Below are positions 16,519 to 25,168 of a stretch of DNA of 51,421 bases, piece by piece. Made by a program: the position numbers and the translations under genes. The notes under the pieces are model-generated. The model was not told the origin of the DNA, did not search any database, and was given only the letters and a program-made list of their open reading frames with translations. The stretch covers positions 1 through 51,421 of the forward strand of contig JAIESC010000128.1 of assembly GCA_019746355.1 (NCBI GenBank), written 5' to 3'. Position 1 is the stretch's first letter. Each line of letters opens with the position of its first letter. The stretch is from Xanthobacteraceae bacterium (GTDB taxonomy: Bacteria; Pseudomonadota; Alphaproteobacteria; Rhizobiales; Xanthobacteraceae).

Positions 16519-18986
16519 CGTTTGCGAACCGCGCATACGATGCCCTTGTCACCGTCTACGACATAGTGATCGCCGTCGTGCAATGCGGAAGTTGCCCGCG
16601 ACGTGTTGAGGACGGCGGGAATTCCGTATTCTCTCGCCACGATAGCGGCATGCGACAATGCCCCACCAAGATCCGCGACTACGGCTCCCGCGATGCCAAA
16701 CAGGGGGGTCCATGATGGAGTGGTCGCCTGGCATACGAGAATATCGCCACGGGACACGCGAGAGAAATCTTCGCTGCTTCGCACCACACGGGCGACACCT
16801 TGGTGGGTGCCGGGGCTCGCTGCGAGACCAGACAAAACAACGTCCGAATGCGCTGCAAGCCTTCGGGCTTTGACAGGTCGCTGCCATTCCCAGGTGGTTC
16901 GCGGCCGACCAAATTGCCGCAACATGACGAGATCCTTCGCCTCGCTCGTGGCCACGGGCCTGCAAAGCACTCGTTCAACCTCCGAGAGGCTGAGGAATTT
17001 TATGTCCTCGCGTCTCACGATAACGTCCTTTGCCAGAAGACGATCACCGAGTTCGAACATGACGGCGCGGATGTATCGCGAAACGCAATCGTAGCCATGG
17101 ATGACCCAATCACGTTCGCGCACCATGGCGCGCACCTTGGGAAGGAACTTCTTCAGCAAAGCGTCTGCAGGACGCAAGCGCCAAACCGATTCGCCGGATC
17201 GCGTCTGAGCCGATACGATGCTCACAGGTCTATCCGGAGTACCGGCCGGATTGCGGTATGCTCCCGCCAATAGGCCGTTAAACAAAGTAAGGATACCTTC
17301 TGGATCGCATTCCCAGGATTTCCCTGAAGGAAGCGAGATCAGCTCGCTGGAGCGCCCACCAAATTCGAGGATCAACTTTTCCAGCCGGCGATCGATCTCC
17401 GGACAGGGCGGCTCGGTCGCCAACGGAAATGTCATGCGACATCCTTTTCCGCGAGGAACGAGTGTAAAGCGCACGGCCTCCGCGCGCGCGCGCTCAACGA
17501 TAATTGCAATCTGCTCATTCATCCGTTGCGTCGGATGGTCAAGATCGCTCAGTAAGATCTGCTGAAGCCGTGACGCATCGGCGCCGGCCACGCATCGCAC
17601 GAGAAGCGGAAAGATGGCTAGGGCCAACCAGCCGCCCCAGAAGTATGGCCGCCTGGCGAGAAATACCTCGCTATCACGGAGCGACATCAGCGTCTCGCAA
17701 TGGCGAATGAGTTCCGGGCCATCAAGTACCGTTAGATCAACGGCATCTAGCGTCGCGAAATGCTGCTGAAGTCGCGGCCAATGAACGGCAGCCCAGGTGT
17801 CGGGATTCTGCCGGAGCGTTGACAAGGCGCGCAAAAGTGCGGGCACAAAACAGGCGATCGTTCGTCCACTAACCCGTGGCAGCGCGGACGCGACCGAAAT
17901 GGACCCGTCGGTGTTTTCACGAAGTACATCTGAATGGTGCGCGGGCCGTAAGGCGAAATCGGCGGCAAGGCCGAGGGTGTGATCGACCAGAGTCCCAGTG
18001 ATCGCCATGTCAAACGCATACATGGGGCGCGGGAAGTAGTCGTAAAAGAACTCGAGGAAAATGCGATCAAGGGGGCCGATACGTGCTTTCTTAGTCTGTT
18101 CCGCCGTCGTGATGTCGCGAGATTGCAACACGTAGATTTCACCCGCATACAACGCCCATTCGACATCTTGTGCGCGTCCGAACAACCGTTCGGCACCGAG
18201 GGCCACCTTTGCAACGGCGCGAACATGATCCGGGTCGAGTGCCGGGTCCGGCGCTTCGGCTCCAGGTCCACCGAGGTTCTTTGCCAAGAGTGTATGGCGA
18301 TCTACAACAAGCGTATCGGGCGAGACACTGCCGGCGACAACCTGTTCACCGAGACCGGACGCGGCGTTGATAATCACGGCATCGTCGGCGGACCGGGAAG
18401 GATCGGAGGTGAACGCAACACCCGCTACGTGTGATTGAATCATCGGCTGGAGGATGACAGCCATCACGCACGTACGGTGATCTATTCCGGCACGCGCACG
18501 GTACTGAATCGCACGAGCAGACCAGAGGGAGGCCCAGCACCGCTGGATAGCCAGCAGGACTGACGGAAATCCTGTGACGTTCAGAAACGTTTCATGCTGT
18601 CCGGCAAACGAAAAGAATGGCAAATCCTCGCTGCTGCCCGATGAGCGAACAGCCATCGGAGCTTCATCATAGGCTGACAATGCGGATCCGACGGTATCAG
18701 CAAATGCGGTGGAAACCTCTCGCTGAATGAACATTGCGCCGATATGGTCGGCCGTTAATTCGAGTAATTGCGGATTGGTGACGTCACATTCGCCAAGCCA
18801 GGCGGCAATTTCCGGCAGCAGCCCATGTTGTTGGACGAACTCCCGATAGGCGATAGCACTAACGACCAGACCGGAAGGACATTTGAACCCCGCCCGAATT
18901 AGCCGTCCAAGGTTGTAAGCCTTGCCGCCAACAACGGGCGTCTGATCTGCCGTCAATTCATGAAGCTGTAATAGCCAAGGTTTCAA
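16515..18986 (-). CDS. PEP-synthase-like / rifampicin-phosphotransferase-like dikinase
   Basis: An 823-residue three-domain protein. An ATP-grasp domain fills about residues 1-300 (VVGGKAYNLGRLIRAG near the start; SSGSSEDLPFFSFAGQ and AASGLGEQVVAGSVSPDT later). A divergent middle domain covers about 320-730. The C-terminal swivelling His domain has GGALSHAAIVAREYGIPAVL, with the phospho-accepting His near residue 778. PEP synthase binds pyruvate with a C-terminal TIM barrel, which is absent here. Length and order match rifampicin phosphotransferases, which phosphorylate a polyketide at a hydroxyl. It is the first gene of the operon. The TTG at 18986 has GGGGG five bases upstream and begins the homology; a TTG at 19037 is also open. 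Phosphorylation of the operon's product is inference. Confidence 0.82.
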   Translation of the reverse strand: MKPWLLQLHELTADQTPVVGGKAYNLGRLIRAGFKCPSGLVVSAIAYREFVQQHGLLPEIAAWLGECDVTNPQLLELTADHIGAMFIQREVSTAFADTVGSALSAYDEAPMAVRSSGSSEDLPFFSFAGQHETFLNVTGFPSVLLAIQRCWASLWSARAIQYRARAGIDHRTCVMAVILQPMIQSHVAGVAFTSDPSRSADDAVIINAASGLGEQVVAGSVSPDTLVVDRHTLLAKNLGGPGAEAPDPALDPDHVRAVAKVALGAERLFGRAQDVEWALYAGEIYVLQSRDITTAEQTKKARIGPLDRIFLEFFYDYFPRPMYAFDMAITGTLVDHTLGLAADFALRPAHHSDVLRENTDGSISVASALPRVSGRTIACFVPALLRALSTLRQNPDTWAAVHWPRLQQHFATLDAVDLTVLDGPELIRHCETLMSLRDSEVFLARRPYFWGGWLALAIFPLLVRCVAGADASRLQQILLSDLDHPTQRMNEQIAIIVERARAEAVRFTLVPRGKGCRMTFPLATEPPCPEIDRRLEKLILEFGGRSSELISLPSGKSWECDPEGILTLFNGLLAGAYRNPAGTPDRPVSIVSAQTRSGESVWRLRPADALLKKFLPKVRAMVRERDWVIHGYDCVSRYIRAVMFELGDRLLAKDVIVRREDIKFLSLSEVERVLCRPVATSEAKDLVMLRQFGRPRTTWEWQRPVKARRLAAHSDVVLSGLAASPGTHQGVARVVRSSEDFSRVSRGDILVCQATTPSWTPLFGIAGAVVADLGGALSHAAIVAREYGIPAVLNTSRATSALHDGDHYVVDGDKGIVCAVRKR

Positions 18987-19048
18987 ATAGCCCCCAGGCC
19001 GGTTGTTTGTCAGCAGCCGGTTATCAAGATGCCGCAACCCTTGCGTGC

Positions 19049-19064
19049 TGACACCGAGGTGTCA
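19049..19064. promoter_or_regulatory. Palindrome TGACACC-GA-GGTGTCA between divergent operons
   Basis: Perfect seven-base arms around a two-base spacer, located between the minus-strand biosynthetic operon and the plus-strand psd gene. Read on the minus strand it contains TTGACA, which could be a -35 box. A shared operator for both operons is plausible. Confidence 0.4.
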
Positions 19065-19149
19065 ACATGCAACGATGACATTGAAACCGACCGCGCCTTT
19101 CCGACCGATGTGTTGCGAAATGGTCGTCAGGGTCGAAAGCGGCGACACG

Positions 19150-19836
19150 ATGCAAACCGTCTTGCGATCGATGCGGCCAGCCATGCACCGCGACGGCTGG
19201 CTGTATATCGCTCCGACCGCCGGTATCGCCCTTGTTTTCTTCGGTACTTGGGGCGCCGGCGCGCCATTCTGGCTTGCCGCAATGGCGGTCGTCGCGTTGG
19301 TCTTTTTCTTCCGTGACCCGGATCGCGTACCTCCGGACGGTTCGCACTGGGCGTTGTCCGCAGCGGACGGTATTTTTGCATCCCTTACGCTAGCAGCACC
19401 TCCGCCGGAGCTTGAGATGCCAGCGAAGCAATGTCTGCGGGTAAGCGTGTTTCTTAACCTGTCGGACGTCCACGTGACCCGCATGCCGGTGACCGGAAGA
19501 GTCGGTGCAGCGGTCTATCGGCCCGGCCGCAAGCTCAGTACGGCGTTAGATAAATCCAGCGAGGACAACGAACGTATGGCAGTTCGTCTCGATCTGCCTT
19601 TGGGCGGCTCAGTTGCCGTATGCCAGATAGCAGGTTCGATAGTGCGCCGAATTCGATGCGACGTAGGCGAGGGCGCAGAGGTCGTGGCCGGTGACCGTTA
19701 TGGCCTAATCCGCTTTGGAAGCCGCGTGGATGTGTATCTACCCGAAAACTGCGTCCCGCTAGTCAAAATCGGGCAGCGTAGTATCGCGGGCGAGACCATA
19801 CTTGCGGACTTACGACAACCGGCGCGCCCGCAATAG
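19150..19836 (+). CDS. psd: Phosphatidylserine decarboxylase-related protein
   Basis: Psd enzymes cleave themselves at Gly-Ser to form a pyruvoyl cofactor and convert phosphatidylserine to phosphatidylethanolamine at the inner membrane. From ATG 19150 the 228-residue protein has a hydrophobic N-terminal region (about 18-58) followed by FFFRDPDRVPP. The conserved VFLNLSDVHVTRMPVTG (about 103-119) and the self-cleavage site RFGSRVD with Ser191 are present. This is the short form typical of Rhizobiales, but no pssA follows, so it is probably an extra copy or acts on a related lipid. The frame is open to 19003, but upstream residues do not resemble the family. The YqaA-like gene starts two bases after the stop. 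Confidence 0.85.
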   Translation: MQTVLRSMRPAMHRDGWLYIAPTAGIALVFFGTWGAGAPFWLAAMAVVALVFFFRDPDRVPPDGSHWALSAADGIFASLTLAAPPPELEMPAKQCLRVSVFLNLSDVHVTRMPVTGRVGAAVYRPGRKLSTALDKSSEDNERMAVRLDLPLGGSVAVCQIAGSIVRRIRCDVGEGAEVVAGDRYGLIRFGSRVDVYLPENCVPLVKIGQRSIAGETILADLRQPARPQ

Positions 19837-19838
19837 CG

Positions 19839-20375
19839 TTGAGCACCAACGTGAAGAACCGTATCGCTGCATGGTCGACCCACCCACAAGCTCAAATCAT
19901 TCTGTTTGCAATGGCCGCGATCGAGAGTTCGTTCTTTCCCGTCCCACCTGTGGCACTTCTGGCTCCGATGGTATTCTTTAGTCCCCACAGGGTATGGCGC
20001 TATGGAGCTATCTGTCTTGCCGGATCAGTCTTCGGCAGCGTTGTCGGTTACCTGGTCGGCGTGGTGGCCTTTGAGTGGCTGGGGAAGTTTCTTTTGGAGA
20101 ATCTTGGATACCTGGAAACGTACAATTCCTTCGTGCTGGCTTTTCGCGATTGGGGATGGTGGATAATTTTGCTGAAGGGAGTCACGCCTTTTCCGTTCCA
20201 AGTCGCAACTCTGTTCTCGGGCGTGGTTCAGCTTGATTTCATCAAATTCTTAGCTGTTGTCGCTGTTGCGCGTACGGTTCGATACACGATCGTGTGCATC
20301 GCGCTCGTGTGGCTAAGCCACGTCTGGAATCGTTTATACGGCGCCCCAAATCCGGTTGAGAAGCGAGCGCCTTAG
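19839..20375 (+). CDS. DedA/YqaA-family (VTT domain) membrane protein
   Basis: An integral membrane protein of about 178 residues with the SNARE-associated/VTT layout. ESSFFPVPPVALLAPM is a re-entrant-loop motif at about 29-44. GSVFGSVVGYLVG is a glycine-rich helix, and LKGVTPFPFQVATLFSGVVQ is the second loop. Further transmembrane helices follow near the C-terminus. DedA-type proteins are implicated in flipping or recycling membrane lipids, including undecaprenyl phosphate and phosphatidylethanolamine. It lies directly behind psd, which supports a joint lipid role. The start is uncertain: TTG 19839 or GTG 19851, neither with a good ribosome-binding site. Confidence 0.83.
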   Translation: MSTNVKNRIAAWSTHPQAQIILFAMAAIESSFFPVPPVALLAPMVFFSPHRVWRYGAICLAGSVFGSVVGYLVGVVAFEWLGKFLLENLGYLETYNSFVLAFRDWGWWIILLKGVTPFPFQVATLFSGVVQLDFIKFLAVVAVARTVRYTIVCIALVWLSHVWNRLYGAPNPVEKRAP

Positions 20376-20965
20376 AGGCGCCCGACGCATATAGTCGATT
20401 TGGCCACACGACCGAGACCTCACGACCGAGAGTATCCGGGCTTCATCACCAGCCGAGCCGATTTCGTGCTGGCGCAATTGCCCCGTCTCAAGGCTGGTCT
20501 GCGCAAGGCGGCCGAGCGAACAATTCCGCGCCTGCGCCGCCGGATTGGCCGCGTCAACTGCGCAGGCGCTGGTCGGCGCTTAGGCGGCCCCGTGGTCGCG
20601 GCAAATGGTCGAGCCGCCCGATTCAGTCCACCTGAGCGCATCGTACCGCCCAATTGACCCGGCGAAGATGTCTGTCAGCTACGGTGTTACATGCGGAAAC
20701 GATCATAATAATTTGATATAATGTATATTTTCTGATTTTTTCGACCGCCAAAATCAATACGCGCCCGTGCCAAAATCAGGCGTGTACGACAGGGCCTAGG
20801 ACCGCAGAAATATAGATATATTCCATAATATGTCTTATGCGAATTTGATATTGCGACAAGATTTCGCCAGCCGTCATGGCGCGGAACCGGCACGGTGCTT
20901 AGCTGTTGTCGGGTCGATCGCCTGTCTCCCTCCATCCCAGTCCTTCTTCCATTGGGAGGTGCCCC
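20376..20965. other. Non-coding stretch with an AT-rich patch upstream of dps
   Basis: About 590 bases without a credible gene. The first part (20400-20657) keeps a frame open, but its Arg/Pro-rich translation looks like chance coding. Bases 20690-20860 are strikingly AT-rich for this genome and include TATAAT-like stretches at about 20716 and AT-rich near-palindromes around 20812-20832. This marks the right edge of the accessory insert and probably holds the dps promoter and binding sites for nucleoid or iron/peroxide regulators. No specific box could be named. Confidence 0.5.
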
Positions 20966-21505
20966 GTGAGCAGCAAAGTGACCAAGCTCAAGGCGCGCAA
21001 GCCTGCGGCTGCGCTCGATACCCCGACTGATCTTGACGGTGCCGCCGTGGCGGCCGTCTCCGAGGCGCTGAACGGCCTTCTGGCCGACAGCTTCGCGCTG
21101 TATCTGAAGACCAAGAATTTCCATTGGCACGTCAGCGGACCGCATTTCCGCGATTACCACCTGCTCCTGGACGAGCAAGCGGCCGATATCCTGGGCGCGA
21201 CCGACGATATGGCGGAACGGGTCCGCAAGATCGGCGGAACGACGCTGCGGTCGATCGGCCATATCGCGCAATTGCAGACCATCGAGGACAACGATGCCGA
21301 TTTCGTGCCGCCGGGCGTCATGCTCAAGGAGCTGATGGACGACAACAAGAAGGTGACCCAGCGCATGCGCGAAGCCCACGAGGTGGCCGACCAGCACGAG
21401 GACGTCGCGACCGCGAGCCTGATCGAGAACTGGATCGACCAGACCGAAAAGCGCACCTGGTTCCTGTTTGAGGCCGCCCGCGGCGCCAGCAACGACGGCC
21501 ACTAG
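20966..21505 (+). CDS. dps: Dps-family DNA-binding ferritin-like protein
   Basis: Dps forms a 12-subunit shell that oxidises and stores iron with peroxide and can coat DNA in starved cells. The 179-residue protein has the ferroxidase motif KTKNFHWHVSGPHFRDYHLL followed by LDEQAADI (about residues 42-69), and a Lys/Arg-rich N-terminal tail suited to DNA contact. The start is GTG 20966 because GGGAGG lies upstream at the right distance; an ATG at 20906 would add residues foreign to the family. A strong terminator follows. The AT-rich upstream region probably carries its regulation. Confidence 0.94.
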   Translation: MSSKVTKLKARKPAAALDTPTDLDGAAVAAVSEALNGLLADSFALYLKTKNFHWHVSGPHFRDYHLLLDEQAADILGATDDMAERVRKIGGTTLRSIGHIAQLQTIEDNDADFVPPGVMLKELMDDNKKVTQRMREAHEVADQHEDVATASLIENWIDQTEKRTWFLFEAARGASNDGH

Positions 21506-21527
21506 GCGGCCTTCCGCGTTAACTTTC

Positions 21528-21563
21528 GGGCGCGCCCCATTCCTGTGGGGCGCGCCCGGCTTT
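21528..21563 (+). terminator. Rho-independent terminator of dps
   Basis: Perfect 11-base GC arms (GGGCGCGCCCC / GGGGCGCGCCC) with an eight-base loop, then a TTTT run, starting 22 bases after the dps stop. Confidence 0.88.
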
Positions 21564-21600
21564 TGTGCCCTCAACCGGGCCGGACTGGTAGGCTTCCACC

Positions 21601-22419
21601 ATGAAACCCTCGCGCGACATGTCACGGCTGATCGAGATCATGGCGGCGCTGCGCACGCCCGAAACCGGCTGCCCGTGGGATCTGGAGCAGAATTTCGCGA
21701 CGATCGCCCCCTACACGCTCGAAGAGGCCTACGAGGTGGCGGACGCCATTGCCCGGAACGATCTTGCCGACCTGAAGGACGAGTTGGGCGACCTGCTGCT
21801 CCAGGTCGTGTTCCACGCACGAATGGCGGAGGAACAGGGTGCGTTCGCGTTCGACGACGTGGTGTTCGCGATTACCGACAAGCTGATCCGGCGGCATCCG
21901 CACGTGTTCGGCGAGGCGCGCGGCGCGACCCCCGAAGAGGTCAAGGGCCTCTGGGACCGGATCAAGGCGGAGGAGAAGGCCGAGCAGGCCGCCCGTGGCA
22001 AGCCTGCGGAAGCGGGCGCGCTGTCCGGCGTTCCGGTCGGCATGACCGCCCTCACCCGCGCGCTGAAGCTTCAGGACAAGGCTGGCAAGGTCGGCTTCGA
22101 CTGGAACGACCCGACCGCGGTGCTGTCGAAGATCCGGGAGGAATGCGACGAGATCGAAGCCGAGATCGCCGCGGGCGACAGCGACAAGGCCGCGGCCGAA
22201 GTCGGCGACCTGCTGTTCGCCGTGGTCAATCTGGCGCGGCATCTGGACGTGGATCCAGAGGCCACACTGCGCGCCTGCAACCAGAAATTCGTCCGGCGCT
22301 TTGCCGCGATCGAGCAGGCCCTGGCCGCGCAAGGCAGAAAGCCGCAGGACGCGACGCTCGCGGAAATGGACGCGCTCTGGGACGCCGCGAAAGCGGCGGA
22401 GCGCGAGCCGCGGGGATGA
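21601..22419 (+). CDS. mazG: Nucleoside triphosphate pyrophosphohydrolase MazG
   Basis: MazG hydrolyses (d)NTPs to monophosphates and pyrophosphate, cleaning the nucleotide pool; in E. coli it also lowers ppGpp. The 272-residue protein has two MazG repeats. The first has CPWDLEQNFATIAPYTLEEA followed by the EExxxD-type metal site and ELGDLLLQVVFHA. The second carries IREECDEIEAEIAAGD and EVGDLLFAVVNLARHL. ATG 21601 starts at the first conserved residues. It faces hflX convergently with 17 bases between stops, the standard order next to hfq-hflX in this group. Confidence 0.95.
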   Translation: MKPSRDMSRLIEIMAALRTPETGCPWDLEQNFATIAPYTLEEAYEVADAIARNDLADLKDELGDLLLQVVFHARMAEEQGAFAFDDVVFAITDKLIRRHPHVFGEARGATPEEVKGLWDRIKAEEKAEQAARGKPAEAGALSGVPVGMTALTRALKLQDKAGKVGFDWNDPTAVLSKIREECDEIEAEIAAGDSDKAAAEVGDLLFAVVNLARHLDVDPEATLRACNQKFVRRFAAIEQALAAQGRKPQDATLAEMDALWDAAKAAEREPRG

Positions 22420-22436
22420 GCTTCCTGCCGCCCGGC

Positions 22437-23813
22437 CTAATGGGCCGGCAGTGCCGTAAACTTCGCCCGCACCACGCCGGCCTTGTTGGGATCGACACGG
22501 ACGGTCATCGCAAGCTTGCCGTCGTCACCGAGCGACTTTTCCATCACTTCGGTGTGGCGGTGCAGCCAGCTCACGCCCGCCCCATCGGCCGGGTCGAGCA
22601 CCAGATCGAGCACGACCCGGCGGCGGCCGAGCCGTTCCTCGATCGCCGCGACCAGCGCCTCGCTCCCCTCACCCGTGACCGCCGAAACCAGCACCGGCCG
22701 GCGGACATGCGGCTGGCGCTCGGCGAGGTTCTGCAGCCGCACGCGTCCGTCGCCGTCGAGCCGGTCGATCTTGTTCCACACCTCGATCAGCCGATCCTCG
22801 TCGTCCGGATCGATGCCGAGCGCACGCAAGACCTGCTCGACGTCGTGCGACTGCGCTTGTGTGTCCTCATGCGAGACGTCGCGCACGTGCAGGATCACGT
22901 CCGCCTCGATGACCTCTTCCAGCGTCGCACGGAAGGCCGCGACCAGCATGGTCGGCAGGTCGGAGATGAAACCGACCGTGTCCGACAGGATGATCTTCAT
23001 GCCGCTCGGCAGCTGCACCGCGCGTAGCGTCGGGTCCAGCGTTGCGAACAGCATGTCGGCTTCCATCACGCTCGCACGGGTGAGCCGGTTGAACAGCGTG
23101 GACTTGCCGGCGTTGGTGTAGCCGACCAGCGCCGCGACCGGATAAGGCACGCGGGCGCGGCTGTCGCGATGCAGCTTGCGGCGCTTCTTGACCTTGTCGA
23201 GCTCGGCCTCGATCCGCGCAATGCGCTCCTCGATCAGCCGGCGGTCGATCTCGAGCTGGCTTTCGCCGGGGCCGCCGAGGAAGCCGAAGCCGCCGCGCTG
23301 CCGCTCGAGGTGGGTCCAGCTTCGCACCAGGCGGCTGCGCTGATAGGTCAGATGCGCGAGCTCGACCTGGAGCGAGCCCTCCTTGGTGCGGGCGCGGCGG
23401 CCGAAGATCTCCAGGATCAGCCCGGTGCGGTCGAGCACCTTGGCGTTCCACGCTTTCTCGAGGTTGCGCTGCTGCACCGGTGAAAGCGCGCAGTCGCAGA
23501 CGACGATGCCGGCCTCCAGGCTCTTCGCCAGGCCCGCGATCTCGTCGACCTTGCCGCTGCCGATGTAGGTCGCGGGCCGGATCTCGTTGAGCGGGACGAT
23601 GCCGGCCTGCACCACGTCGAGATCGATGGCGAGCGCAAGGCCGACGGCTTCCTCCAGGCGAGCCTCCGGGGCGCGCTCGCCGTGCTCGACCTTCGGCGCA
23701 TTGCGCCGTCCGGCCGGGCGGCGCACGTAGGGCCCGAGCACAATCGCGCGGCCGGTCGCCGAGCCCGACGGGCTCAGCTCCTCCGAACGCGTTTCACGTC
23801 GATGCGGCTCCAA
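22437..23813 (-). CDS. hflX: Ribosome-associated GTPase HflX
   Basis: HflX is a GTPase that splits stalled or hibernating 70S ribosomes. The 458-residue protein has an N-terminal HflX domain ([20 protein letters not shown], about 82-101), a coiled-coil linker ([19 protein letters not shown] then [10 protein letters not shown]), and the G domain with [14 protein letters not shown] (G1, about 229-242) and [10 protein letters not shown] (G3). A C-terminal part similar to other long HflX proteins follows. The TTG start at 23813 immediately follows the hfq stop, so the genes are coupled. An upstream ATG is impossible without entering hfq. Confidence 0.94.
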   Translation of the reverse strand: MEPHRRETRSEELSPSGSATGRAIVLGPYVRRPAGRRNAPKVEHGERAPEARLEEAVGLALAIDLDVVQAGIVPLNEIRPATYIGSGKVDEIAGLAKSLEAGIVVCDCALSPVQQRNLEKAWNAKVLDRTGLILEIFGRRARTKEGSLQVELAHLTYQRSRLVRSWTHLERQRGGFGFLGGPGESQLEIDRRLIEERIARIEAELDKVKKRRKLHRDSRARVPYPVAALVGYTNAGKSTLFNRLTRASVMEADMLFATLDPTLRAVQLPSGMKIILSDTVGFISDLPTMLVAAFRATLEEVIEADVILHVRDVSHEDTQAQSHDVEQVLRALGIDPDDEDRLIEVWNKIDRLDGDGRVRLQNLAERQPHVRRPVLVSAVTGEGSEALVAAIEERLGRRRVVLDLVLDPADGAGVSWLHRHTEVMEKSLGDDGKLAMTVRVDPNKAGVVRAKFTALPAH

Positions 23814-24074
23814 CTACGCCTTATCTCCTGCGGCTGCTTCCTCGCCACCCTCGAACAGCTGGATCGGATGACCCGGCATGATCGTCGAGATGGCGTGCTT
23901 GTACACCAGCTGCGAGTGACCGTCCCGCCGCAGCAGTACGCAGAAATTGTCAAACCAGGTCACGACGCCCTGCAATTTTACGCCGTTCACCAGGAAGATG
24001 GTGAGGGGAACTTTGCTTTTGCGGACGTGATTGAGAAATGTGTCTTGGAGATTTTGTGCTCGGTCGGCTGCCAT
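23814..24074 (-). CDS. hfq: RNA chaperone Hfq
   Basis: Hexameric Sm-like protein that pairs small RNAs with mRNAs. The 86-residue sequence has Sm1 ([20 protein letters not shown]) and Sm2 ([10 protein letters not shown]) motifs. The [20 protein letters not shown] start forms part of the proximal U-binding face. The C-terminal tail is short and Glu/Ala-rich, as usual in alphaproteobacteria. It stands between dat and hflX and is directly followed by hflX. About 210 bases upstream are non-coding and presumably contain its promoter. Hfq also affects nitrogen regulation in rhizobia, in keeping with the ntr neighbourhood. Confidence 0.97.
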   Translation of the reverse strand: MAADRAQNLQDTFLNHVRKSKVPLTIFLVNGVKLQGVVTWFDNFCVLLRRDGHSQLVYKHAISTIMPGHPIQLFEGGEEAAAGDKA

Positions 24075-24285
24075 CGCCGTTGGTCCATTATTTTTTGCTC
24101 GCGGACCCCCGCCGCGAAATGTTGGTCACAAGTCTGCAGCCCCGAGGGATGGGCATGGGACTTGGGGCATTGGTATTAGATTGCACGTTTTGCTGCAGCG
24201 CAAGCACAAGTTCTGGATGCAGGCCCACAAATACACGTGATCTATCAGGATTTTTTTGTGGATCGGGGTGCCCGTGGCCACGGTC

Positions 24286-25143
24286 TCAGCTGATTTCGGC
24301 AAACCGGTAGAAGTCCCGGCGCAGCGCCGTCGCGATCAGGCCCGGCGCGCCGTTGCCGACCGGCCGGCTGTCGATCTTGACCACCGGCATGACGGTCTGG
24401 CTCGCCGAGGTGATGAACGCCTCCCGCGCCTGCTGCGCCTCCTCCATCGTGAACGGCCGGATGTCGAGCTTCAGCCCTTGGGCGGCAATGATGTCGAGCA
24501 CGACCGTGCGGGTGATGCCCTTGAGGATGGCGTTGTCCACCTGGCGGGTGACCACCGTGCCGTTGCGCGTGACGATCCAGGCGTTCGACGACGAGCCTTC
24601 GGTGACGAAGCCCTGCTTGTCGACGAACCAGGCCTCGCGGGCGCCTTGCTCGCGCGCGGTCTGCTTGGCGAGCACGTTGGGCAGGAGCGACACGGATTTG
24701 ATGTCGACGCGATCCCAGCGGTTGTCCGGCACCGAGATCACCGCGACGCCGTCGGCGGCGAGCCGCTCGGCATTGGCGAAATCCATGTTGCGCGCAGTGA
24801 CCACAATGCTCGGCTTGGTGCCCGGCGGCGGGAAGGCGTGGTCGCGCCGCGCCACGCCGCGCGTGATCTGCAGATAGACGATGCCCCAGCGGACGCGATT
24901 TCGCCGCACCACCTCGTGCAGCACCGCGCCGAGCGATTCCGGCGTCATCGGCATGGCGATGCGCAGCTCGGACAGCGAACGCTGCAGCCGCTCGATATGC
25001 CGGCGCTCGTCGACGAGGCGCCCGCCCCTCACCTCGCAGACCTCATAGACGCCGTCGGAGAACTGATAGCCGCGATCCTCGATGTTCACGCTCGCATGCG
25101 CGAGCGGCAGGTAGCGGCCGTTGACGTAGGCAATCCGCGACAT
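24286..25143 (-). CDS. dat: D-amino-acid aminotransferase (PLP class IV)
   Basis: Fold-type IV PLP enzyme that interconverts D-alanine and D-glutamate in the presence of keto acids. The 285-residue protein begins MSRIAYVNGRYLPL. It shows FSDGVYEVCEVRGGRL (about 28-43), the PLP-lysine region VDIKSVSLLPNVLAKQ (about 142-157) and FVTEGSSSNAWIV (about 173-185). These fit D-amino-acid rather than branched-chain transferases, but substrate choice within class IV is hard to read from sequence. The longer open frame to 25257 overlaps ntrX and is not used. It starts 25 bases after ntrX, in the usual ntrYX-dat-hfq order. Confidence 0.88.
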   Translation of the reverse strand: MSRIAYVNGRYLPLAHASVNIEDRGYQFSDGVYEVCEVRGGRLVDERRHIERLQRSLSELRIAMPMTPESLGAVLHEVVRRNRVRWGIVYLQITRGVARRDHAFPPPGTKPSIVVTARNMDFANAERLAADGVAVISVPDNRWDRVDIKSVSLLPNVLAKQTAREQGAREAWFVDKQGFVTEGSSSNAWIVTRNGTVVTRQVDNAILKGITRTVVLDIIAAQGLKLDIRPFTMEEAQQAREAFITSASQTVMPVVKIDSRPVGNGAPGLIATALRRDFYRFAEIS

Positions 25144-25168
25144 TGCTGGTTTTTCCCGAAATCCGTGG

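Noticed and set aside
20400..20657. A small 85-residue protein between the YqaA-like gene and dps
   Set aside because: Arg/Pro-rich translation without a ribosome-binding site or recognisable features; reads like non-coding GC-rich DNA.
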